A stretch of DNA of 64,000 bases, taken from Branchiostoma floridae. Lineage: Eukaryota > Chordata > Leptocardii > Amphioxiformes > Branchiostomatidae. The notes under the pieces are model-generated. The model saw nothing but the letters and a program-made list of their open reading frames with translations. It searched no databases and was not told the DNA's origin. Of this stretch, positions 23,031-35,130 are shown one piece after another (positions within the stretch are counted from its first letter, which is position 1; each line of letters opens with the position of its first letter). Where the stretch lies: assembly GCF_000003815.2 (NCBI RefSeq), contig NC_049980.1:22271249-22335248 (forward strand), read 5' to 3'. Position numbers and translations under genes: made by a program.

Positions 23031-25439
23031 AAGTTTCTCTTTCTGTTCCATTTGGTCTTCACAAAATGGAATATGTTGTGATTGATATCAAACTGTCAGG
23101 GACTGAGCAGGTCATAAAAGATCCTGCCACCACAAGGCAACTATTTTCTGCACTCCTTTTACAAAGGGCAAATAATAAGTTCCACCATCAGATTTTGAGT
23201 GCCATTCATAAGAAAATCATATGTGTGTGTGGTCTTAACTTTCAGCACAAGCATCCTCTTTCGGCACTATCATCCTCTTTAACTTCTCACCAAGGCTAAT
23301 CTGCATTTGCCCTCAACTTAAAAAACATCATTCACGGTTCCTTTACAATATGTCCTTCATTTCATGACTGTGTATGTCACTGCAGTAGAAGAGTGGGCAT
23401 AAACTTGTGTGTGGATTGAGGGTGTCAATTGCCACAGCACCCCATCGATTCTCGCACTTGATTTCATCTTGTTCCGTTCATTGCACACGGAATAATGCTT
23501 TGTTGTATCTGTCAGTCCCGTTTGAAAATTATTGGGCTCGCCACTGCACTGATGGCAGCTGACAGCGGCACAAATATCGACTTGATTGTGTCGGCACGAA
23601 ATTGAATTTGCGCGTGATTGCCCAAAAAGGATGCTTATTGCCACCAACCGCTTTCAGGTCTGACAATATCTGCAAAATCTATTTATTGGATGTTTCCATC
23701 TCCTGGAGAGAGAGTGAAGGAGAATATGGTCTGATCTATCAAACTGTGATCGTGGCAGACAGAGGGAAGATTGGTTTATTTTGTAGGCCATTAGCTTTAA
23801 TAGCATATCCTTTCTGGGCTACTACAAACATCAACATATAAATTACACCAGGTAACATCACGATTAACCAAGGCCACATGAAGTTGATTTCCTGGATGAC
23901 ATCCAGGCAGACTTTGCTTTTGGCCTGCTTCAATAACATTTTAAGTCTGGGTGCTCTGCAGCATTATGTTTGCTTCTTTGTTAAGATGCAGTGACAATGT
24001 TACACATAAGTAGGATTTCCAACAAGACTATTATAATAAAACCGACTACAACAAACTTTTCTGTTGCTAGACAGTTAGATTTTGTATGGCAAATTCACAA
24101 CTGAATAATGCCCTCAAATTGCTGTTGTTTTAAATCTACAAGCAGTATATTGGAACAACAGGTTCTATGAAAAGAGATGTACAATTGACACGAAATTCAC
24201 CACAAAATTGTGTGTGTGTACAAATAGATAAACGTGACTTGCTATAAACATTCGTTGTCAATTCTTGCCCGATTTCCTTCACTCCTGTATCAGACTTGGG
24301 GTCATCAGAGGATGCCATCCTTTGAAAAAAAATTGTGTGGCCTTTGGTTACATTTAATAACCTGACCAACTTGTGGAGTAGCATCTCAAAACTTCTCTCA
24401 TGGAGGTACCTGGAGTAATATTCATAGAGTGCCTGTTAACAATAACCAACAATGGCAGGAATATACATTCACCAGTACTGCAATACATTCTTTTAATCTG
24501 CAGATGATTGCAACTTTATGAGACAAGATGTTCACAATGACACACCAAAATGTTAACAATAATTGCCTTTCACAGGTTCTGTAGGTGTAATCACTTGAAG
24601 AAGGGATGGAAATGCAGCCAGCTTGACAACAGACTCTCTTGCATTCTAGAAATTTGGTGCTTTGCAAGTTATATTTCAATCTCCGTGAATAATTTCATCA
24701 AGTTGGTAATGACTGAATAACTGACAGTTCTTTATTCACAACCAAACAGTCACAACAGCCACTGTCTTGATGATCACTCCTGTCAGAAGCTGTGATGAGG
24801 GGGGATACAGACTCAGTCACATTTGGGACAGCATTTTTTCTACTGCAGCAACAACACAGTGCAAAGTAGAACCAGTCACTATTGCCCTGACAAGGGTCAC
24901 CAACGGTCAATGAAACATGGCTGTTGCAACTCTTTGTGGTTGTGAATCTTTTTGTTTCTGACTTTAAAAAAAAACCCAGGATAGCCCATCTCAGTATCAT
25001 GGCACTGCATTTTAGTGGTGTCCTTGTTACTTTATAATTTTATCTGCAATCTTGACATTATTCTACTGATTACAGATGGGCATTTCAAGCCCTGCAGTTG
25101 TCGACATTGATATTTGTTCTGCACACTCGCATCAATTTGGGTGTGGCCAGAGAATGTCATCCATACATTTAATCAAATCAGTGTGGACACATTTGCTATC
25201 ATAGTGCTGCACACAGATACAAGCTGTGATTTCATTGTCTAATCATCAGGCAAATAGTAGAGAATAGAATTATCACAGAAACAATATGAAAAAAAAAGAA
25301 TATTGTTTGTCAAGGATAAAAGTGGAATAAAAGAAACGAACCCACCACTGTGACAACATCAATTCAAACATTAGTTCCTACACATATACATTGTACAAGC
25401 CTTTCTCATAGCTTTTGTGTGGATTGATGGAACCAAAAC
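23031..25439. promoter_or_regulatory. Gene-free interval, with a candidate regulatory block at about 23,340-23,760
   Basis: No coding gene is supported. The block at 23,340-23,760 is compositionally balanced, free of repeats and contains SOX-like (ATTGT/ACAAT) and homeodomain-like cores. The remainder is AT-rich and featureless. Conservation cannot be judged from one sequence. Confidence 0.3.
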
Positions 25440-26110
25440 TGCAGTTTGTCATTTATGGCAGAGCCCTTGATAAATCTTACATTACCCCTTCGCTCTAAAA
25501 TATCACCAGATACAACTTTAATACCAACAGTTGTCACAATTTGACCCCTCCCCTTCCGGAGCCCCATGGTGCTTGAAGTGGAAATATCAGAATCGATCCA
25601 GGATCCGTAGGCGCTTGATGTTGTCAGATATGTACTGAAGTCAAGTCAATATCTCGACGTAGGCGCCGCGGTAAGGTGAGGCCGTCCGAGCAAGACTCTG
25701 ACCCGGGAGCAGAGGTCAGACTCCCTATCCACGGTGCAAATGCAATCAATGATTCCACCACAAAGATGCATCCATTTCAGCTAAGTGCCCCTCTAACAGG
25801 GGGTTGATGTGCACCGTTAATGACGGAGGCAAAGTTTAATGATTTCTCTGGTGGTAAAAGCCGCGATAACTGCTCAGGGAGGTGTGACAACATGCATCTT
25901 CTGCTAATCAGCCGCGCTGACATATCATGACTACTTTGCTACCCGGCATAAACCAGATGGCAATTACCTGCCACCGTCTCGTTATGTGGAAGTAACTTGG
26001 GAGTCTTCGCATTCCGAGTGTCTAAGAATAAACCCTAATTTTTGCTGTGTGAATCCAGCAGTGTCAACCCAGATTTATATCTGGGATGTGATGATTGTAA
26101 GAGTTCAGTT
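25440..26110. promoter_or_regulatory. Candidate conserved regulatory block
   Basis: A stretch of balanced composition with several CpG dinucleotides, no simple repeats, no ORF and motif-like cores such as GGCAATTACCTG, TCATGACTAC and CTAATCAGC. It contrasts with the AT-rich repeat-bearing DNA around it. The call rests on texture and context only. Confidence 0.3.
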
Positions 26111-27039
26111 ATTGCAGAGTTTAGTGACACCATAATTTGAAACATGCAATTTGACATACTATCATTTCTTTCATATAAACCAGGGGTATTCAAGTTCAGT
26201 TGGACTGGATTTTGTAGAACCCTGGCAAAATTTCCTTTATCTAGAAACTGTCATGACAGTCACACCCGAAGCCTCTACACTTTATTTACATGTTGAAACT
26301 TTGGAAAAAAAAATGTTGCAGTATTTTCTTTCTGTCTTCTTTAAGTTACTTTCAAAGTGTGTACATATACAATGTACCAGCACTAACTTTTGTAACACAA
26401 AACCTTATTACTTTCCAAAAATGCGTCTTTACGCTTGCTTTAAGGCACATTGCTTAAAGACTGGATTTCATGCAGTGCAAAAACTTTGTCTATAGGCAAA
26501 CTGCTACGTTATTTTCATTACTAGGATAGTGTGCATCATCTCCACACTGATCAGAGGATATATTGTCCATATCCTGGTGATATGGCCCCATTACCTTGAG
26601 GTAGTGCCCATTCATCTGCAGATATTGTCCTATTTCATTGTCCCTGGTGTCAACATTAACCTACCCATTGGAATGATAAATACATAAACTGTTTTCTGAT
26701 AATGTTGGAATATAAGGGGGATCAAAAAGGATATTAAACCCATTTAGTGTCAAGGCCATTATTTTGTACATGCCTATTTTCCATTACTGTGTTTCTGTCT
26801 GTTTGTGTTCATTTATTTATTTGTGTTTGTGTTTTCCTGTTTGTGTTTCTCTGAATTCCCATTAAGAGTGAAACCTGTACAAGTGACTATACGTGTATGT
26901 AAGGACCACCTGGTCAACGTGATTACTTTTTGGTAGTCTCCTAGACAGCATTCACCAAGTTCAAATGACAACATTGTTTGAAACACATTGTACTTTGCTT
27001 TTACTGTGGTTTGCAACCCATTCAGGGTGGCAGGGAAGC
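26111..27039. other. AT-rich intergenic DNA with a dispersed repeat
   Basis: No gene. A repeat copy containing AAACCTGTACAAGTGAC and GGACCACCTGGTCAACGTGA spans about 26,868-26,960; a related copy is at 37,578. Confidence 0.5.
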
Positions 27040-28690
27040 AATTTCCCCCCATTTCTATTATCAGCTTATGTTAGCCTTCCCTAACTCCTCAGCAACAATG
27101 CCGATTGCCCCCAGCTTGTGCTGTTCTGAATGAACAGGCTGGAGTGGATAAATATTATTGGCACTGGCGCTCAGCCCCGCCAAATGGTTTGATTTGGATG
27201 CCGGCACCTCGCTCCAGACAGGTGCTTTTCACGTGATAATCCAGGCGGTCGGTCGAAAATTTGGACTTGAACAGATGGAACAGGCGGCTTGATTCAATTG
27301 ATAAAGATAATGGGGGACAATTGTTGACAGAATGAGCAAAATCAATGCACAAATGAAGAGACAATAGAACAGCATCAGCCCTAAACAGTGGGAAAATTGG
27401 GACAGATGAGAACATATGAGGGAGATTTGGCCGTGTTTGTCTGGGCTGCGAGTTCAATAAAGCCAGGATCCATTTTTATGTTCCGCCGCATTTCCCCCAG
27501 CAGACAGTTTCCAAATAAAACTAGATATTGCGCTGGCAAATTCCATTGTGTGCACATCGTTTTACGAGTTTACGAAGGGCAGGTTTCGTGTTCAAGACGG
27601 GGCTGGGGTGGTGTGAATGATCGGTCTGGGTGCAAGTCATCAAAATGAGCAGAAACAAAGTGGTTATTGTGCCATTTAGGTTGTAATAAGAGTCAACCAA
27701 GGATGGCAGCCAGATATTATGGAATTTGTAGGGGGCTGATCTTGTTAGGTGTGATTTATGTCTTCCCTCTCCCGCGACAGCCAGGTATGAAGTACAATGT
27801 TAACTTGTGCCTCTAATCATCGCTATTTTCATTTCGCGGGGCAAAATCGCTGTCTCTTGTTGGCTTTCCAAAGGTTGAGGGGGGCAGAGGGCACATTGGG
27901 TAATTGCCGTTGACTGGTGCTCAGTATTAGAATTGGGCGCATGAGGCGAACGCTGCTGTTATTAGCATGACTAGAGTTATTGCCCCGAAGATTTAGTGTT
28001 GTCATTTTGAGCCAACCTGGGATATTACCTTCCAATATCGAGCTTCTTAATGTTTATTAAAGTGCACGGTTTGACAAATGGTTAGGCTTCACAGGGACCA
28101 CAGGCTTCCATTTATGTCTACTTGGGAAATATTAATTCTGCAGCTTGTGTCAATAGAATCAATAATGAGCCCTAGTTTGGGATAATCGGGTGAACAAGGG
28201 GGCGATGGTGGGCAAATACTTGGTATAGCGATGCCGTTGAATCGACAGTCTTTCAGCAACCGCGCTCGGCGTTATTGGCAGGGTGGAAATGGGAGATTCG
28301 TCGTGACATTCTGTCCGACTCCCGCACACCCAACTTTGTCTGGAATTGGCATAATCCTGACAGTATTGAATAAATCTAATGTAATTTTGGCTGTTTGTTG
28401 TGCGTGGCACATCGGAGTCAGGAAGCGTGCTGACTCCCCTGTCAGATCCAATTGGCTTTTCGTTACTAAAGTCCCTTGGTTTGTAATTTAGAGCCCATGG
28501 AGCATGCAAAACGAGTAAATTGCCTGGCTGTGATGGGATGCCACTGTTTGGCGCATCCTGCTCGCCTGTAATTACTTTGGGAAAGTTCAGGTGGGGTGCT
28601 GGGGTTCGCAGCGGTGTCACTGTCTCTGGGACATCAATCACCCAATGATGAGCTACTGCCTCATAATTGGGCGGACATGAACCGTTAAGG
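27040..28690. promoter_or_regulatory. Large candidate regulatory block (1.65 kb)
   Basis: The most extended block of this kind in the window. It has many homeodomain-like TAAT/ATTA cores, an E-box/homeodomain composite TTTCACGTGATAATCC near 27,227, a palindromic SOX-like GACAATTGTTGACA near 27,316, an octamer-like CATGCAAAAC near 28,504, and repeated ATAATTGGGC-type elements. The 160-residue minus-strand frame at 28,159-28,641 has no domain and no splice context, so I do not call it coding. Several discrete enhancers may be present. Confidence 0.35.
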
Positions 28691-30692
28691 TTGTGCCCGA
28701 GTTAAGACGCAAAGACCTGGTTTTGTTTTGCCATTTCCTGCATGGTTTGGGGACGCACGTCTTGAATCATAATCTCAACAGCAAGAACCCAGTTATAGTG
28801 TCTTTCTATAACATAACTTGTCGAGTTTTCTACACAGGGGTTACCAAAATTTCTGAGTTGGTTAATTTGTTAATTATGTCAAGGTAATCAGTCACTGATG
28901 GTTATTCTCATGACAACAGAGACAGAAGAATTTGCATATTTAAGACGCTAAAAGAGTTGAATGACCTTTATTCAATACACTTCATCAATCCATCATGTAA
29001 TTTGAAGCAGTGAAATCTATCAGAGGGTCAAACACATGCACCCCTCACAGTCAATTTTATTGTCTGATTTGTCCCGACCCTGGCTTAAAAAGAAAACTAT
29101 TTTCAAAGTTGATTTCTGCTAGTTTTAGAGTACAAACACTACAAAGCAAACACTTCTGCCATATACAAGCACTGTACATTCATTTTACTCCTGTATAGGT
29201 TTTATTTTCTGGGTAAGAGCGAAAAGGAGGTTTTTGCTGGTTGGAAAGTTGCAGTTGTGTACAGCAGTCATTTACAGGAAAAATATTCTTGTGTGACACA
29301 AAAAAAAACCCACTGCAAAAGCTTCACGATTTATAGCACAGCCAAAACTGACTGCAGAAGTCACTCAAGGTGCTGGCTTAAAGTATGACAATTGCGCCCT
29401 GGCGACCACAGTATCAAGAAAAAGCTCACCAGGTCACAATGAATAAATGAAAGTTACCACCAACATATTCATGTTTCATGAATCATGTTTCTTTGTTTGT
29501 TGCTAATTGACCCTATTGCGTTTAAGGCCAAAAATAGGCATGGTTACATAAGAACAATTACGGCCTTTCCACACATCTCAGTATCACTCTCTTAACATTT
29601 CAATTACAGTAGCTAGAGACAGTTTTTGAAGTCAGTGTATTACAAAGTTTGTTTCTTTGGATATTGTTATACTGTTACCAACTTAAGTTCAAATCTGAAA
29701 AGTATGTGTGGTAGTATTTGACACAGAAATTTGAATTGATGAAGGCCATGTTTATATGCGTACCTTCTGCTGTAACGTAGACGCGGTAATAGATAGAGAA
29801 GAAAAACGAAAATAATATAACCTCTATGGCAAATAACAAATAATTGGGTAGTCTTTCGTGGCATTTGCTTTACACACAAACTTAATTTCCTTCAACAATT
29901 TTCTCGCCTTTATGAAGAAACAACTAATTACACAGGTACTCCAGTTGCTATGAAATGTTCTCAAGTGGCATTTAACAGATTGCCGGCAACATTTGTACAG
30001 ATTAGCTCCGAGTTTTATAACCTGCCAAAAAATTAGGGAGGCATGTATGAAATATGGGCAGTGTCTCGATCAGTCAGGATGAAAGGAGAAGAATTGAGCA
30101 ACAGTACACCCAGAACCGTAACTATTGTTGTATTGTTACAACAGTTCATACTGCAATGTTATACCTATGGTGTGCCGAACTTTGTCCACACAATATTATA
30201 GTCCAACTGTGGACTTTATGGTAATTATATCAAAGTTATATACATTGTACATGTCCCCCTTTTCAAGAATGCAGTCAATTCATGTTGATTTACTGAAATT
30301 AATTTCAGCATATTACATTCTGAAATGTTACACACAAAACATTAATATGAAACAATTCCTCTTCAAGCAACAAGACAAATTGCTCCTTTTTTTATAGACA
30401 TTACTAATGGCATCTTCCACTTTTCTGTGAGTATTGAGCTGAATGTTTATTTACTGATATGGATTTTGCAGCATTTCACAGTCGAGACGAGGGCATTGTT
30501 CATAACATAAGGCAGCACATGGCCAGATGGGCCGTTAAACGCAGTAAGCTGTTTTCCATTCCCCTGGGATCCCGGGCCTCCATTGGACTCCATCCACCCA
30601 ACATATTTCATGGGCCAGACTAAATACATTCCCAATTTTCCTGCAATGAAAAATGATGAAGCAAAATTTTCAGTTGTGTTCATTTCTACTGA

Positions 30693-31054
30693 GGCCACAC
30701 CAATTTAATTTCTTGGTTCACGGATTTTTTCATAAAAAATATGGAGTGAGAGGGCGAAATAAAAATAAAAATTGTAAAATGGTTCGGGTAAAGGTAAGGG
30801 CTAAGCCCAAACATAAAGAAAAAAAAGTTTTCAGCTTGAAAAAAGTACAAAAACACTATTACTGTACAGTAACAGCACCTGTTCATTGAAAATTACAAAA
30901 GTAGTGTCAGTTTTTATGTTAACTACACCAGAAAGTTGGTGAATGGTTTCATTTATGGTGAAAATTTGCTGAGTGGTAATTTTTATTTTTATTTTTTTTC
31001 CCCAAAAATAGGAGCGAGCGAATCCGTGAACCAAGAAATTAAATTGGTGTAGCC
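30693..31054. mobile_element. MITE copy 2 (362 bp), same family as at 19,682
   Basis: Terminal inverted repeats of about 34 bp: GGCCACACCAATTTAATTT, TCTTGGTTCACGGATT on the left and the reverse complement on the right. The 3 bp TGA flanks both ends (30,690-30,692 and 31,055-31,057). The interior is AT-rich with no transposase. The better-preserved inverted repeats suggest that this copy is younger than the one in the JmjC gene. Confidence 0.88.
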
Positions 31055-34000
31055 TGACGTTTTCTAACAATCCTGTTTCAAAAATTATATTGTGATTGCA
31101 GTATCAACAAAAGAATATGCTTTGCCATGTCTGTCTTTTATTTGGATTTTATTTTATTTTTTTATGATTCCTTTTATTACTAATTCTGCAACATATCTAG
31201 AAAACATAGCTATCATGCTAATACATTTGCCTATGAAGAGATTATATTTTCATGGGCTTCTTTTGTTGGCTAAACAGATCTTAAAACTGAATTTCTATGT
31301 GCATGGAGGGGGTTGAGGGGAGGAGGCTTAAGTTTGATCAAACTTGAGGATTTCTTAACCAAACTTTGCAAAAATCTGAATTCAGATGCTGATGCAAGTC
31401 TTTCTTAATATCCACTGAAATTTCTATAGACTGACAGAGTTGTGCTCTTTGATTTTTCTGTCACATCTTGGCAAACTTCCAGTGCTAACAAGTCCCCAAA
31501 TATCCTCCAAGGTGAGAGGCCACCAAGGAAATGGCTCCAATACCATGGCTTGATAAATTGGGGCAATTTCGTCATCCTTTGCTGGCAAGATTTGAAAGTT
31601 TGCGATAGTTCTCAAGTATGATAGTGACAGCGGGAACCGTTTCAAAGCTATTTCTTGAAGACGTCTCACTCCTTAGAACCTCCTTGAAGTTCAAGGAGCA
31701 TGAGAGAATACTTGACTTAAAAAAAGTTAAATCTACTCCTACTCCCTGGGTGTCATCCATGAACTTGACTGATCCAAACCCCTGTAAAATAGATAGAAGA
31801 GAATCTTGAATGCATCGGTTTCACAATGGCTGTTAGCTTGGGGCTTATTCTGGTAGCCTCTTTGAACAGCCTGTTGCAAAAGGGTTGAGAGTTCCTGAAA
31901 ACATTTGATCTATTCATGTCAATCCCAGAAAGTCAACAGAAATAAAACTTCTTTTCTTTCTTGTTCCACTTCAGGAATTTCCTATAGGGTCATGCATAAT
32001 GTGCATACAGTAACTATTTTGAAAAATTGATACTCTGATTTCTGTTGTTACAGCCACCATATTTTTTCAAATGAAGGACACACTTTTTAAACTTTTCAAA
32101 ATCATAAATTAATGAGCTACCAAAGTCATTGCCAAAGTCTGGTGCATACTTTATTTGAGATTATTGCACAGATAAATTGGAAAAGGACATCTCTCCACTT
32201 CTAGGAAGGATGCAAAACTACATTATTATCATAACAACATTTCTATTCTGAGGATTTTTGCAACTTAAGGGGATTCACAAGTTTGTAGGGACAATGACAA
32301 TAGGATAATAGCATTTTTAAATTTAAACAAGGGTATTGTATAGAAGTCCTTGATTTACTTTAAATGAGACAATACGGTAACCAAGAGACATATGACACTA
32401 CAGCTAAGCAACTTAAGCTTGGAGATTTCGGTAACAGTTTCAGAAAAAGCACTTTCAGCAAAATCTCACCACCTCACCTAAGATGGTTACAAACAAGAAT
32501 GGGTTTCCAATTTGTAGTCTGGTGGAGCAGCCATGAAACGTGTAAAATTAGCATCTAAACAGGGCTGTCTTCAGCTTAAATTTCCTTCTGTCCTGCTCTT
32601 TGTTTGTTAGCCCATTTTGTTGATTTTCATTGTTCATTCTGTCATTTTTACCTTACTACAATACATTTTCTTCAGCTTCATGTCATTTATTACATATATA
32701 AGGTCAGATTTATTGGACAGATGAGGTGAAATTTTTGTCTGTCCCAACTAGCAAATTTCCGTCCCAGGACAGAGGGATGAGTCATGGAGACAGACTTTCA
32801 TCTAAAATCTGCAACCTGGCTGCACAGTAGAAAAAACGAACTAGTTATACCACTTTACATTGACAAAACTATGGAACAGGTGCACTGAAATCTGCTATCC
32901 TTCCATCTCCTGTGACAACCCGACAATCGATAATTCCCCAAACCACTTTTTTTCCAGGCAAGAGATTAAGAAGACCCAGTAGGGATTAGTGGTTTTATTT
33001 TGAGATAACGGTCCTGAAAGGGGAAAATCTGGGAGTAATTTTGCTCTCTTCTTTCTCTGCTTTAAAGTGTCCAGTTTCAACAAGCTACAAGATAACTTGA
33101 TGGCATTTGACAGAAGTGGGTTGGGAGCCTCGTATCAATATTTATGAGAAACGATCAATAGGTTTTGTTTTACATTGCATGCATTCTATGAACAACACTT
33201 CTGAAACCCTTTTTAATCATCAATCATAACTTTGTACAGAAGGTTTCCATAGACAAAGTAAATCATAGTAAACCTGTATGTTATCCAAACATTTGTTTGT
33301 TGGTTTTATTGACATAGAAACTAGTGTATACCTGTACAACTGTGTTCCTTTTGAAAACAAGTTTAGGCATTATGCCAACAGCTGCCAAAGCCAGTGTTTC
33401 AGAAAGTGTGTCATTGTCTTTTCCCCCTTGTTAACACAGGATAAACAGTATCATTTAGAGACCATTGTCTAGACAACCACACTTAATGACTTACAAATGA
33501 ACCGCAATAACAATTAAATACAATGTGATGGTTCATCTACCATCAATTAGGCTTACAAACATGCTTCAAAGTCTCAAACTTGATGTTGTTTACGCCGGAT
33601 GATCCCCAATTAACAAAAGGAAGTAAGAACAATACACACAACAAATCATGGATCAAAATTAATATGTGTCCAATCTTGTAATTATGAACATCCGAGATTT
33701 CCTCATACATGATTTTAAAACACTCATTCTACATTCTGCTGGCTTCATTGTACGTTCTTTAATGTGACTTATGTTCTGGCATGTGCACCACTTAAAGTCT
33801 TTAATTGGTCTGTTCCAGAGTTTGTTAATTTGTTCTTATGCTACATGTATCAAAATGACATCTACTAGACAGATTCTGGTAGGCAATGTAAGTTCTGTCT
33901 AAAACAAAAAGGCAGCCAAGTCTTAAATAAGTCCTATCATTTTGATGGCTTATGCAGTGCTTAGATGGTCACCAAGTAAGCGGCAAGAGTCCAAAAGAAA

Positions 34001-34199
34001 ACTTTTAATTGTTCACATTCTCCAACAATGCTTCATTCATTTGACAGTATAACAAGCCTCTCTGAGACCCATCCTCTATTATTACCACTGTAAGCAAGTG
34101 AAAAGGCAGGGTCTGGTAAAACAGAGGATGGTACCCAGGCTACAGTATAATACTAATTTTATTCTCAAATGCTTCTGTACTTTCTCATGAAGTCATATC

Positions 34200-34223
34200 A
34201 ATGAATGAATGAATGAATGAATG
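34200..34223. repeat. (AATG)n microsatellite
   Basis: About six AATG units in a row. Ordinary simple repeat with no visible gene context. Confidence 0.9.
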
Positions 34224-34369
34224 ACCTTAATTTATCCTAGAAACACTGTTAGCCTTCCCAGAGGTCCAGCAAATAGATTCCATATGAGGTGTACATTATC
34301 ATGCTTTGTTTGACTTGTCTAAGGAATGCAATTATAGTGTTCAGTATTAAGCAATAAAATACAGCCTCT

Positions 34370-35130
34370 CATCATGCCATTTCTGCAACGGTGCATTTTT
34401 TTCTGCCACTGTTAAGCAGAATGCTGGCTTCATATGCCAGCAGTGCCCTTCTCAGTGTGCCGCTCCAGTAATTGGCATCGACAACCACTCGCAGTGTATG
34501 ATAATTTGGCAAACTGAAACATAATCTTTAATTTTCGGCTACATATGCCGTAATATGTGTCAACATGCATGCCGGCCTTATTAGGGGGTGATACGTGAGC
34601 CTTATCACCCCATTGTCAATACGAGACCATGTGCGAGGGATGAAGCCGGTTACAGCAGCGTTGTAGCGGAGACCGTCTCCCAAATGGGACTGCGACCTCA
34701 TCTCGGGGTTGACGAAAGGTTAATTTACCTCTGCCCTGTTAAAACTGTTAACCACCTGCCTTGTACGGACCCCAGGCTGCAGCCTAATGATGAATGTGGG
34801 CCATTACCGACACTGAATAAGGCAAAGGGGGGCACAATGCATACATTAGCTTGGGTCATTCGTCAATGTCATGGAATGAACCTCGCCGCACTCTGAAAGT
34901 CGAGCGAGGGGCAGGGACTCCCGTACTCCAGGCCGGCAATTTTCGCGACTTTGCCCAGCGGCGATTGAACTTGGACTTCGGGAAACAATGGACAAGGCGC
35001 AGAAACATCTGCGTGGTCTCGGAAAATTATCAACAGATGGAACGGTAATGGAGTAAAATGGCATAATGATGACATCATAAACAAATCTATTACATCTCTG
35101 ACAGGTAGGGGCAGAAGAAACGGACCAAAG
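34370..35130. promoter_or_regulatory. Candidate conserved regulatory block
   Basis: Balanced composition, CpG-containing, with TAAT cores and no repeats, flanked by AT-rich DNA. Palindromic or repeated motifs such as CATATGCCAGCAG and ACATATGCCG occur at its left end. The frames on both strands (about 60-110 residues) have no known domain. Confidence 0.3.

Larger units (their letters stand above)
28691..34369. other. Intergenic DNA, no gene recognised
   Basis: Mostly AT-rich sequence with many short chance frames. The identifiable items are the MITE at 30,693-31,054 and an (AATG)n microsatellite at about 34,200-34,223. I found no coding exon, RNA gene or promoter. Confidence 0.5.

Noticed and set aside
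28159-28641. 160-residue minus-strand open frame
   Set aside because: No recognisable domain, no splice context and typical chance length for a balanced-composition block.
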